Shown piece after piece: positions 17,608 through 24,739 of a stretch of DNA of 64,000 nucleotides (its first letter is position 1; every line of letters starts with the position of its first letter). The position numbers and the translations under genes were made by a program. This DNA comes from Taibaiella sp. (GTDB lineage Bacteria > Bacteroidota > Bacteroidia > Chitinophagales > Chitinophagaceae), in NCBI GenBank assembly GCA_016786705.1, contig JAEUVV010000003.1:248001-312000 (forward strand), written 5' to 3'. The notes under the pieces were generated by a model. It ran no database searches. It was not told the DNA's origin and saw nothing but the letters and a program-made list of their open reading frames with translations.

Positions 17608-17909
17608 TTTCCAGTCGGGCGCTCGCGGTTTTGTTTGTCGTTCTTTTGCCTTGATGCAGGCAGCACCAAAAAATCAAGGCTGTGAAAAAATTGGCTAAAA
17701 ATTGTACAGGAAGCCTAAACCCGCCGAACTCGCCCGAAAAGTGCGTTATAAATTGATAGAGCGTGTTGGGCTCAAACAGCGGCGGCTTTTCCTCCGCTAT
17801 GCGGAGGACGGCTTCCTGCACAATTTTATTCGCGGTATTTGTTGTTGTTTATTTTGGTGCTCATGAATGCAGAGCATTTCTTCACGCCATTTTTTCAAGG
17901 CCGGTCCCG
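17608..17909. repeat. Dispersed repeat family 1, copy 2
   Basis: This is nearly identical to 16312-16556, except that it carries a 52-bp insertion at 17828-17879 and CTCCGCTATGCGGAGGACGG where copy 1 has a different stem. With copy 1 it forms direct repeats around the kinase-like gene. Confidence 0.8.
17828..17879. mobile_element. 52-bp micro-insertion, copy a
   Basis: The segment starts ATTCGCGG and ends GCATTT, interrupting the sequence CACAATTTT|CTTCACGCC that is continuous in copy 1 of the host repeat. Two 52-bp relatives occur at 20200-20251 and 58546-58597. The right half contains a GGTGCTCATGAATGC block and an AATGC/GCATT hairpin. Confidence 0.65.
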
Positions 17910-17994
17910 CCAGCCAAGCATATTCAGCAATTAAACGTTAATGGGCGTAAGGCAATATTCATCAGTTGACTGGCCAAGCACACGGCCCAATAGA

Positions 17995-18078
17995 TATTCC
18001 CACCGGAAATCGCCCCTGCAACCGATTTCCGGGGTCTTTTTTGCTCCACTTTTTGGACAAGCAAAAAGTGGAAAAAGT
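17995..18078. repeat. Dispersed repeat family 2 (double hairpin), copy 1
   Basis: CCGGAAATC...GATTTCCGG followed by CCACTTTTTG...CAAAAAGTGG gives two successive hairpins joined by a T-run. Related copies lie at 20131-20290, 32836-32892, 58494-58618, 58938-59010 and 59396-59471. It could act as a bidirectional terminator downstream of symE. Confidence 0.7.
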
Positions 18079-18099
18079 TACTTAACATAATGTAGCCAC

Positions 18100-18369
18100 C
18101 TACACAATCTCGATCTGTTCTCTTTGAAACCGCTCTTGCAGGGCTTCATACTTTTGCTCTTTGGCAATGGTGATGGTGAGCCGGCCTTTTTCGCAGGCAA
18201 TATCTACTACGTGACCGGGTTTAAAACCGCTGTCCTGTAACCATTTTCCGGCCAGCCGCAATGCCGGGAATGAGGTGGCTGTTCTGCTGTTGATGCCCCG
18301 GAACGCATAGCGGCATACCGTCATGCGGCGGATGGGTTTGGTAATGCGGGGTGTTTTTACTGTTTGCAT
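18100..18369 (-). CDS. SymE-family toxin-like protein, copy 1
   Basis: The 89-residue protein matches the SymE toxin domain: a basic N-terminal half (RRMTVCRYAFRGINSRTATS) followed by PALRLAGKWLQDSGFKPGHV (about residues 35-54), then VDIACEKGRLTITIA. SymE proteins have an AbrB/SpoVT-like fold; in E. coli the SOS-induced SymE acts as a toxin controlled by an antisense RNA. It is transcribed divergently from an XRE regulator across a 144-bp spacer with a palindrome, which suggests control by that regulator. Copy 2 at 20323 is nearly identical. Confidence 0.78.
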   Translation of the reverse strand: MQTVKTPRITKPIRRMTVCRYAFRGINSRTATSFPALRLAGKWLQDSGFKPGHVVDIACEKGRLTITIAKEQKYEALQERFQREQIEIV

Positions 18370-18431
18370 AGTTTAGCTTTTTTGTTGGTACAAAGCAACA
18401 ACCGGTATGTATTGTTTCCTACAAAAATTGA

Positions 18432-18446
18432 TGGTGTGTTACACCA
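18432..18446. promoter_or_regulatory. Candidate XRE operator, copy 1
   Basis: TGGTGT-GTT-ACACCA is a perfect 6-bp dyad in the symE/XRE spacer. Related but less perfect dyads occur at the same place in copy 2 (20654-20668) and as GGTA-TGT-TACC upstream of the third module (about 59800). Confidence 0.5.
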
Positions 18447-18476
18447 AAAACGCTTGTATTTTATGTATCTTTAGGC

Positions 18477-18508
18477 TTGCTAAATCTAATTTGAAAAAAC
18501 TAAATTTG
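18477..18508 (+). promoter_or_regulatory. Promoter of XRE regulator copy 1
   Basis: TTG at 18477-18479 and TAAATTTG at 18501-18508 are 21 nt apart. The start codon follows only 5 nt later, so the mRNA may be nearly leaderless. Confidence 0.55.
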
Positions 18509-18513
18509 CTCCT

Positions 18514-18966
18514 ATGACAACACATACTGCTATGCCGAACCACAAAGTACACGAAGGCCGCAACATTAAACGTTTTCGCGAAATGCTGGGTATAAAGCAA
18601 GATGCCCTGGCTTTTGACCTTAACATGAGCCAGCAGGCCGTATCCTTGCTGGAGCAGAAAGAAACGATTGATACTCCCCTACTTCAAAAAATATCTGCCT
18701 TATTGAAAATACCGGTGGAGGCGATCCAGAATTTTGATGAAGAACAGGCGGTGAATATTATTGCGAATACAGTGAATACTGTTAATGATAATGCCACAGG
18801 CCAAGTGTTTCAGATCAACCCTACAATCAATACTTCTGAAAAATGGATGGAAGCGTTAGAGGAAATTAAGAAATTGAATGAGGAGAAAATCGCGCTATAC
18901 GAGCGTATGTTGCAGCAGCAAAGAGAAATGATTGAGAAGCTGGAGCAATTGATTAAAGGGAAGTAG
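18514..18966 (+). CDS. XRE-family HTH regulator with C-terminal coiled coil, copy 1
   Basis: The 150-residue protein has an N-terminal XRE-type helix-turn-helix (about residues 15-72: RNIKRFREMLGIKQDALAFD, then MSQQAVSLLEQKE, then LQKISALLKIPVEAIQNFDE). A conserved EEQAVNIIANT segment follows, then a variable linker and a C-terminal coiled coil (LNEEKIALYERMLQQQREMI). It probably represses itself and the divergent symE-like gene. The KilA-N gene follows 32 nt downstream, probably co-transcribed. Paralogues lie at 20737, 39897 and 59889. Confidence 0.85.
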   Translation: MTTHTAMPNHKVHEGRNIKRFREMLGIKQDALAFDLNMSQQAVSLLEQKETIDTPLLQKISALLKIPVEAIQNFDEEQAVNIIANTVNTVNDNATGQVFQINPTINTSEKWMEALEEIKKLNEEKIALYERMLQQQREMIEKLEQLIKGK

Positions 18967-18998
18967 AATGCCGTAACACTAACCTTACACCAAAACCT

Positions 18999-19823
18999 AT
19001 GGCAAAAAACAAAAAGATACAGGTTGAAGGGCTTGAAATTGTTTTGTACGAAGACAATCGGCAGGACTTTATTTCCCTGACGGATATAGCACGCTACCGC
19101 GATGCCGAAAGGAGCGATTACATTCTTCAAAACTGGATGCGAAACCGTAGTACCATTGAATTTATCGGTTTATGGGAAACATTTTACAACCCCGGTTTTA
19201 ATTCCATCGAATTCGATGGAATTAAAAATATGTCTGGCTCCAACAGCTTTTCATTAACGCCCAAACGCTGGATTGAAAGCACGAATGCTATAGGCATTGT
19301 TTCAAAAACAGGTAGATATGGTGGTACTTTCGCTCATAAGGACATAGCATTTGAGTTTGCCACATGGCTGAGTGCCGAGTTTAAATTCTACCTGATCAAA
19401 GAGTTTCAACGCCTCAAAGATGATGAAAACAACCGCCTGCAGCTCGATTGGGACCTGCAGCGTACCATTTCAAAGATCAATTACCACATACACACCGATG
19501 CTATTAAAGAAAACCTGGTACCCAAGGCCATTACCAGCCAGCAAGCCGGTTATGTATATGCCAACGAAGCCGATCTGCTGAACGTTGCTCTTTTCGGTAT
19601 TACTGCCAAAGAATGGCGCGATGCTAATCCCGGCGCTGCCGGAAACATCAGGGATCATGCTACTTTGGAGCAGCTGGTAGTTTTAAGCAATATGGAAAGT
19701 ATCAACGCCTTGTTGATAAAACAAGGATTGCCTCAAAGCGAAAGACTGCTACAGCTTAACCAGGTAGCTATCACACAAATGAAATCGCTCATCCAAAATA
19801 AAGCTATCAAAAGGCTGAAATAG
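18999..19823 (+). CDS. KilA-N domain protein, copy 1
   Basis: The 274-residue protein has an N-terminal KilA-N DNA-binding domain, about residues 8-135: DFISLTDIARYRDAERSDYI, LQNWMRNRSTIEFIGLWETF, then TGRYGGTFAHKDIAFEFATW and LSAEFKFYLIKEFQRLK. A helical C-terminal half follows. KilA-N proteins come from phages and mobile elements, and their function here is not established. The gene sits in an apparent operon with the XRE regulator. A nearly identical copy lies at 60341-61165. Confidence 0.85.
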   Translation: MAKNKKIQVEGLEIVLYEDNRQDFISLTDIARYRDAERSDYILQNWMRNRSTIEFIGLWETFYNPGFNSIEFDGIKNMSGSNSFSLTPKRWIESTNAIGIVSKTGRYGGTFAHKDIAFEFATWLSAEFKFYLIKEFQRLKDDENNRLQLDWDLQRTISKINYHIHTDAIKENLVPKAITSQQAGYVYANEADLLNVALFGITAKEWRDANPGAAGNIRDHATLEQLVVLSNMESINALLIKQGLPQSERLLQLNQVAITQMKSLIQNKAIKRLK

Positions 19824-19874
19824 TGCAAATGGCGAAGTACGAGCAATAATTCATAACAGGTAGTTTTTTTATTT

Positions 19875-19999
19875 GGGCGTGCCCCTGCCCTATTTGTTGT
19901 TGATATTTTAGCGGGCAGGGTCTGGCTACTATGGGGTGCGCTGCGCTCCCGTGCTGTGCACCGGCTCCCTGCGGTCGCCGCCCGCCGTATCCCTCACGC
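19875..19999 (+). repeat. Repeat family 3 element, forward copy
   Basis: It starts GGGCGTGCCCCTGCCC, has internal GGGCAGGGTCTGGCTAC and ends ATCCCTCACGC. An inverted relative lies at 26855-27028 and a truncated one at 26792-26821. The open frame on the reverse strand here is judged a by-product of the GC-rich composition. Confidence 0.6.
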
Positions 20000-20156
20000 G
20001 GGCATGCAATACGTATACAGCCCACTTACATAATTTGTATCCCTTCTTTTAGCTGGCGTAAGCAAATATTCATCAGTTGACTGGCCAAGCACACGGCTTA
20101 ATACCTGCCCGTCCGGTCAGGCGGGGATATTCCCACCGGAAATCGCCCTGGCAACT

Positions 20157-20174
20157 TCCCGATAGCTATCGGGA
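20157..20174. repeat. 18-bp perfect palindrome in repeat family 2
   Basis: TCCCGATAGCTATCGGGA replaces the GATTTCC arm present in copy 1. The same kind of short palindrome is, to my knowledge, dispersed in many Bacteroidota genomes. Confidence 0.7.
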
Positions 20175-20199
20175 CGGGGTCTTTTTTGCTCCACTTTTT

Positions 20200-20251
20200 A
20201 TGCGCGTTGTTTTTATTGTTTAATTTGGTGCTTATGAATGCTAAAGCATTT
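20200..20251. mobile_element. 52-bp micro-insertion, copy b
   Basis: It starts ATGCGCGTT and ends GCATTT, interrupting the CCACTTTTT|GGACAAG loop of the family 2 hairpin that is continuous at 18041-18060. It is related to 17828-17879 and 58546-58597. Confidence 0.65.
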
Positions 20252-20258
20252 GGACAAG

Positions 20259-20278
20259 CCTGTCTGCCGACAGGCAGG
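20259..20278. repeat. 20-bp palindromic insertion
   Basis: CCTGTCTGCCGACAGGCAGG is inserted between GGACAAG and CAAAAAGTGG, which are contiguous in the other family 2 copies. Confidence 0.7.
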
Positions 20279-20322
20279 CAAAAAGTGGAAAAGCACATGC
20301 TACTTAACATAATAAGCGCCCT

Positions 20323-20592
20323 CTACACAATCTCGATCTTTTCTCTTTGAAACCGTTCCTGCAAGGCTTCATACTTTTGCTCTTTGGCAATGGTGATCGT
20401 TAACCGGCCTTTTTCGCAGGCGATTTCTACTACATGGCCGGGCTTGAAACCACTATCCTGTAACCATTTACCGGCCAGGCGCAATGCCGGGAATGAGGTG
20501 GCTGTTCTGCTGTTGACGCCCCAAAACGCATAGCGGCATACCGTCATGCGGCGGATGGGTTTGGTAATGCGGGGTGTTTTTACGGTTTGCAT
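20323..20592 (-). CDS. SymE-family toxin-like protein, copy 2
   Basis: The 89-residue protein differs from copy 1 at only a few positions (for example FWGVNSRT, VVEIACEKG, FQREKIEIV) and keeps the core PALRLAGKWLQDSGFKPGHV. Most nucleotide differences are silent, so both copies appear to have been kept functional. It is divergent from the XRE gene at 20737. The same cautions on function apply as for copy 1. Confidence 0.78.
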   Translation of the reverse strand: MQTVKTPRITKPIRRMTVCRYAFWGVNSRTATSFPALRLAGKWLQDSGFKPGHVVEIACEKGRLTITIAKEQKYEALQERFQREKIEIV

Positions 20593-20653
20593 AGTTTAGC
20601 TTTTTTGTTGGTACAAAGCAACGGCCGCCATGTATTGTTTCCTACAAAAATTG

Positions 20654-20668
20654 ATGGTATGTTACACC
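20654..20668. promoter_or_regulatory. Candidate XRE operator, copy 2
   Basis: TGGTATGTTACACCC is the counterpart of the perfect dyad of copy 1 with two mismatches. Confidence 0.35.
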
Positions 20669-20699
20669 CAAAACGCTTGTATTTTATGTATCTTTAGGC

Positions 20700-20731
20700 T
20701 TGCATAATCTAATTTGAAAAAGCTAAATTTG
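20700..20731 (+). promoter_or_regulatory. Promoter of XRE regulator copy 2
   Basis: TTG (20700-20702), 21 nt, TAAATTTG (20724-20731); the start codon is 5 nt further, as in copy 1. Confidence 0.55.
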
Positions 20732-20736
20732 CTCCT

Positions 20737-21162
20737 ATGACAACACATACTGCTATGCCGAACCATAAAGTGCACGAAGGCCGCAACATTAAGCGTTTTC
20801 GCGAAATGCTGGGTATAAAACAAGATGCCTTGGCTTTTGATCTCAACATGAGCCAGCAGGCCATATCCTTGCTCGAGCAAAAAGAAACGATTGATACTCC
20901 CCTACTCCAAAAAATATCTGCCTTATTGAAAATACCGGTGGAGGCGATCCAGAATTTTGATGAAGAGCAGGCGGTGAATATTATTGCTAATACGTTTGGA
21001 GATAACGCTTGTGTTGGCAATCCTAGCTCAACTTTTAATTTCAATCCAGTTGATGCAGTCCTAAAACTCCATGAAGAAAAGATGGCCTTATATGAAAGGA
21101 TGCTGAAGGAGAAGGACGAGATGATGGCGAGGTTGGAGCAATTGATTGAGAATAAGAAATGA
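20737..21162 (+). CDS. XRE-family HTH regulator with C-terminal coiled coil, copy 2
   Basis: The 141-residue protein is nearly identical to copy 1 through residue 85 (HTH plus NFDEEQAVNIIANTF). It then has a different tail (GDNACVGNPSSTFNFNPVDA) and a related coiled coil, KLHEEKMALYERMLKEKDEM. The abrupt switch from near-identity to divergence suggests recombination at the conserved segment. The following gene begins 6 nt after its stop codon, so they form an operon, but the partner is not KilA-N here. Confidence 0.85.
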   Translation: MTTHTAMPNHKVHEGRNIKRFREMLGIKQDALAFDLNMSQQAISLLEQKETIDTPLLQKISALLKIPVEAIQNFDEEQAVNIIANTFGDNACVGNPSSTFNFNPVDAVLKLHEEKMALYERMLKEKDEMMARLEQLIENKK

Positions 21163-21168
21163 TTGGAA

Positions 21169-21975
21169 ATGGAAGATCAGACTAATTTCAAAAGCCAGGT
21201 TGATATTCAACAAGAACTAAATTCGGAAGAGTACAAACATGAATGGAATAGATTAATTGACATGCGAAAATCAATTACTTATTGTCTTTCTTTTTGTTAC
21301 ATGAACTCTGCACGAGATGGTATAAGTGGAGAACAGAATTTTTTTCTTCGAATTCTTGACGATATTATTCAATCAATTGCCTCGATAGAAATGCTTGCCA
21401 AAGAAGGTATAATGAATACTTGCAGGAGAGAACTGAGGTATTTGATAGAGCTTTCTATTAAAAGTTGTTTAATAGTTAATAAGAATCCAAAAAAATCTTT
21501 TGAACAACAGATAGCTGAATATGAAAAACTCTTGAGTTCTTCTAATATTAATCCAATTAATACCTTAGGCTTTTCGTATTTTGATAAAGTCCAACAGGAA
21601 GATTTTAAAACTGAGGTAAAAAGACTTTATGGATATTTAAGCAAGTACACACATGCAAGTGCACATCAAATTCAAGAAAGATTGGCAAGTGCTATGAATG
21701 GAAGAACCATTGGTTTTGAAGGTATAAGTGAACTAAAAGTATTAAATAAGGATGTTGAGAAAGTGCTATCGATAGTTGTAGTGATGATTTTTCATTCAGT
21801 TGCCCAATATGTTGTTGGTGATTTTTTGGTAGAACCAAATGGCAAAACAGTCGATTGGTATTTTAATAAATCAAAATTCATAAATATAATTGACGAAAGT
21901 TTCGATTATAAGCATGAACGACAAGTTAAATTAGCTGAACTAAAAGAAGAAAGATTTAAAAGGATAACGTTCTAA
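21169..21975 (+). CDS. Helical protein, DUF5677-like, co-transcribed with XRE copy 2
   Basis: The 268-residue protein is AT-rich in coding and almost entirely alpha-helical by composition. FFLRILDDIIQSIASIEMLA, then GIMNTCRRELRYLIELSIKS and RLYGYLSKYTHASAHQ recall DUF5677-type and other abortive-infection-like helical proteins, in which an RxxxxH-like centre can be an RNase site. I do not see a clean HEPN motif, so RNase activity is speculative. It starts at the ATG 6 nt after the XRE stop. It occupies the slot that KilA-N fills in modules 1 and 3. Confidence 0.5.
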   Translation: MEDQTNFKSQVDIQQELNSEEYKHEWNRLIDMRKSITYCLSFCYMNSARDGISGEQNFFLRILDDIIQSIASIEMLAKEGIMNTCRRELRYLIELSIKSCLIVNKNPKKSFEQQIAEYEKLLSSSNINPINTLGFSYFDKVQQEDFKTEVKRLYGYLSKYTHASAHQIQERLASAMNGRTIGFEGISELKVLNKDVEKVLSIVVVMIFHSVAQYVVGDFLVEPNGKTVDWYFNKSKFINIIDESFDYKHERQVKLAELKEERFKRITF

Positions 21976-22082
21976 TTTGAAAGCAATTTAGATATTAATC
22001 ACGTCAACTATGTCATTCCGTCGGGCCTCAGGAATACTGGCTTTACAATATTTTCCAGCTACATACAAAATATTTATCAATT

Positions 22083-22108
22083 AAAAACGGGGAAAACCCC
22101 GTTTTTTT
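22083..22108 (+). terminator. Intrinsic terminator ending SymE/XRE module 2
   Basis: AAACGGGG-AAAA-CCCCGTTT followed by a T-run. Confidence 0.85.
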
Positions 22109-22138
22109 ATTTAGCCATTTTTGTATCCTTGCTCTCTT

Positions 22139-22189
22139 AAAAGTAGGGTTTTCCAGTATTGCAAAATTCTTGTACGAATATTAGTTTTG
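22139..22189 (+). promoter_or_regulatory. Shared-signature promoter of the Gabija-like locus
   Basis: AGGGTTTTCCAGTATTG ends in the -33 TTG (22159-22161) and is followed after 20 nt by TAGTTTTG (22182-22189). A 24-bp block here is identical to 61232-61255 upstream of the PARIS-like gene, and the same signature occurs at 33914-33957. Confidence 0.65.
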
Positions 22190-22288
22190 TTGTAAAAATA
22201 TTAGCAACTTAAATAAACTCTTGTAAAATTTATAAAGTGATGTAGCATCTGTGGGAAGCTATATACAATTTTTTAAAACTGTAAATAA

Positions 22289-22576
22289 ATGGCCTTAATT
22301 AAAATTAAAGAATCTCGTAGTGCTTCAGATTTTCTTGTTTGTGAAGTTACTTCAAGAAGTGTTGCAGACTTATTAGTTTGCAAAGTTGAATCGAGAAGTG
22401 TGGCGAGAGGAAATGACCACTTATGGTGTTTTGTCGAATCATCTTCGGTTGCAGACTCGAAAGTTTGTTTTGTGACTTCAAGATCTGTTGCTGACTTATT
22501 GATATGTTATGTTGACTCTCGAAGTGTAGCTGGGTGGAAAAAAGAACACCCATTAAAAGGAAAAATAGGAAAATAA
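22289..22576 (+). CDS. DUF6150-family (7(1) septoil knot-type) repeat protein
   Basis: The 95-residue protein consists of about six short repeats, each close to SRSVADLLVCKV (for example TSRSVADLLVCKVE, SSVADSKVCFVTS, SRSVADLLICYVD), ending with SVAGWKKEHPLKG. This pattern matches the Bacteroidota DUF6150 family, whose structure is described as a 7(1) septoil knot. The function is unknown. It is the first gene after the shared-signature promoter and lies 108 bp before the OLD-family gene, so it may belong to the defence operon. Confidence 0.7.
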   Translation: MALIKIKESRSASDFLVCEVTSRSVADLLVCKVESRSVARGNDHLWCFVESSSVADSKVCFVTSRSVADLLICYVDSRSVAGWKKEHPLKGKIGK

Positions 22577-22684
22577 GAAATAAATAATTGACAGCAATAT
22601 CCTCTTGTTGAATACAATTATAACAATGGATGTCTTCAATAAAATGAAGAACAAAAACTAATCATCTTACTATAAACAGCTATT

Positions 22685-24739
22685 ATGGAGATAAAAAAAA
22701 TAGAAGTTGAAAATTTTCGATTATTAAAAAATTTCTCAATGGACCTTCAGGATGAACTTTCTCTTGTTATTGGGAAAAATAATACTGGAAAGACTTCTAT
22801 TCTTTCAGTTCTTGATAAGTTTATAAATGAAAAAAGTAAGTTTTCTTATGAGGACTTTAATATTGATTTTAAAAACGATTTGGAAGGTTTAATTAAGTCA
22901 GCTGCTGTTCCTGATGAATTCCCATCTAAAGGAGTTAAATTGAAAATTTATATTGAATATAACGAATCGGATGATTTGTCTAATGTAAGCAGGGTATTGA
23001 TGGATTTAGACCCTGACAATAACAACATTGTTCTGGGTTTTGAATACATTGTTAGTTATAGTGATTTTTTAAGAATAAGAACGGACTATGCTGCCTTCAC
23101 AACTAGTGAAAATGCCAAAAAGATTAAAAAAAAAGAATATAAGCCAAGAGAACTAAAAGATTTTTTAAAGCAAAACTTAGAAGCTTATTTTAAGATTCAT
23201 AAATTCTCTTTTGAATATGATACTGCCACAAATAAGATTACTGAAACTAAACCAATTGACCTTGTTCGTGAAAATATTAACTTAAAAGACATAATCAGCT
23301 TTAAATACATAAGTGCAAGAAGAGATGTGACCAATAAGGAAAAGGAAAACACCCTGTCAAAACAGACTTCCAGCCTTTATAAAAAGAAAGAAGATAGTAG
23401 TGATAAAACCCAGGCTACAGAAGATTTTAAAGATCAGCTTTCAGAAACTGACAGCACCTTAAGCGATATTTACAAAAAATTATTTAAAGATGTAATAAAA
23501 AAAGTACAGGATTTTGGCGGTGTTAAGTTAAATGATACTGATATAGAAATTATTTCAACATTACAGCATAGAGAATTGCTTGAAGGAAATACCACAGTAG
23601 TATACACTCATGATAACCATAAGTTACCGGAGCACTACAATGGTTTAGGTTATATGAACCTAATAAGTATGATTTTTGAAATTGAAATTCTAGTACAAGA
23701 CTTCAAAAAAGAAAAAGATAAAAAGCCTGCAGATATAAATTTACTCATTATTGAAGAGCCCGAAGCGCATACACACCCTCAAATGCAGTATGTCTTTATA
23801 AAAAATATTAAAAAACTACTTGGGGAAGGGATTAAAAGAGATGATGGGATAGAAAGACCATTGCAATATATAATTACCACGCATTCATCGCATATTGTAG
23901 CAGATAGTGATTTCGATGATATTAAATATTTGAAAACAATAGCAAAGAATAGCGTAACTGCCAAAAACCTGAAAGATCTAAGAGTACAATATGATGCCGA
24001 CCCAAAACAATATCAATTCTTAAAACAGTACCTAACAATTAGCAGAGCTGAAATCTTTTTTGCTGATAAGGCTATTCTTATTGAAGGAGATACAGAACGG
24101 ATTTTGATACCAACTTTTATGCGAAAAGTTGATTTGGAAGAAGCCACACGTTTAGAAGCAGAAGGAAAGGCAGATACATTCTTACCGCTTCTATCGCAAA
24201 ATATATCAACTATCGAAGTTGGTGCATATTCTCAAATCTTCGAGAAGTTTATCGACTTCTTGGGTATTAAATCATTAATATTAACAGATATCGACGCCGT
24301 AAATGATGATGAAACAGCCTGCCCTGTAGATGAGGGGACAAGAACAAGTAATTCAGCTATCAAGCATTTTTTGCCAGCTGTGACTTGGAATAATTTAAAA
24401 GCTTTACCTGTTGGTGGCAGAACAATTATTGTGGGGAGTTCAACAATTTGTATATGTTACCAACAGGAAGAAAACACCTACCACGCAAGAAGTTTTGAAG
24501 ATGCTTTTATACACCTAAATAGAGCATTCGTAAAAGCAAATAAAGATACTTTCCAAGGAATAAAAAATGCTTCTGATTTTGATGATGATATAAAAAGCCC
24601 TTATGTTTTAGCAGCTAATTGTGTTAAGAAGAAAACTCATTTCGCATTGGATATTTTATATCACAGTAACGATAAATTCAGTAATTGGAATATTCCTGCT
24701 TATATCAAAAATGGTTTATTATGGTTGAAGGAAGATTAG
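22685..24739 (+). CDS. OLD-family ATP-dependent endonuclease (Gabija GajA-like)
   Basis: The 684-residue protein has an ABC-type ATPase half with Walker A LVIGKNNTGKTS (Lys36), Walker B LLIIEEPEAHTHPQ (Glu357-Glu358) and an ITTHSSHI switch, with an insertion between them. A Toprim nuclease half follows, with ILIEGDTERILIP (Glu467) and LTDIDAVND (Asp535/Asp537). This is the class 2 OLD architecture of Gabija GajA, which nicks DNA when nucleotide pools fall. All key residues are intact. It overlaps the helicase gene by 19 bp. The coding is very AT-rich relative to core genes, indicating transfer. Confidence 0.88.
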   Translation: MEIKKIEVENFRLLKNFSMDLQDELSLVIGKNNTGKTSILSVLDKFINEKSKFSYEDFNIDFKNDLEGLIKSAAVPDEFPSKGVKLKIYIEYNESDDLSNVSRVLMDLDPDNNNIVLGFEYIVSYSDFLRIRTDYAAFTTSENAKKIKKKEYKPRELKDFLKQNLEAYFKIHKFSFEYDTATNKITETKPIDLVRENINLKDIISFKYISARRDVTNKEKENTLSKQTSSLYKKKEDSSDKTQATEDFKDQLSETDSTLSDIYKKLFKDVIKKVQDFGGVKLNDTDIEIISTLQHRELLEGNTTVVYTHDNHKLPEHYNGLGYMNLISMIFEIEILVQDFKKEKDKKPADINLLIIEEPEAHTHPQMQYVFIKNIKKLLGEGIKRDDGIERPLQYIITTHSSHIVADSDFDDIKYLKTIAKNSVTAKNLKDLRVQYDADPKQYQFLKQYLTISRAEIFFADKAILIEGDTERILIPTFMRKVDLEEATRLEAEGKADTFLPLLSQNISTIEVGAYSQIFEKFIDFLGIKSLILTDIDAVNDDETACPVDEGTRTSNSAIKHFLPAVTWNNLKALPVGGRTIIVGSSTICICYQQEENTYHARSFEDAFIHLNRAFVKANKDTFQGIKNASDFDDDIKSPYVLAANCVKKKTHFALDILYHSNDKFSNWNIPAYIKNGLLWLKED

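Larger units (their letters stand above)
17943..18771. repeat. Direct repeat carrying SymE/XRE module, copy 1
   Basis: The segment from GGCGTAAG through the whole symE-like gene, the divergent promoter region and the first two thirds of the XRE gene is repeated at 20053-20993 with high identity. Copy 2 additionally contains palindromic insertions. The homology stops inside the XRE gene, after the conserved NFDEEQAVNIIAN segment. Confidence 0.8.
19824..20322. other. Repeat-filled spacer between modules 1 and 2
   Basis: No gene is supported here. The left part holds a repeat element (19875-19999). The right part is the tail of the direct repeat with the family 2 double hairpin, enlarged by a 52-bp insertion and several short palindromes. 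Confidence 0.6.
20053..20993. repeat. Direct repeat carrying SymE/XRE module, copy 2
   Basis: This is the second copy of 17943-18771, about 2.1 kb downstream in the same orientation. It is longer because of insertions at 20109-20129, 20157-20174, 20200-20251 and 20259-20278. Confidence 0.8.
21976..22288. other. Spacer with terminator and shared promoter
   Basis: It holds the terminator at 22083-22108 and the promoter at 22139-22189. The remainder is AT-rich sequence with no gene. Confidence 0.6.
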
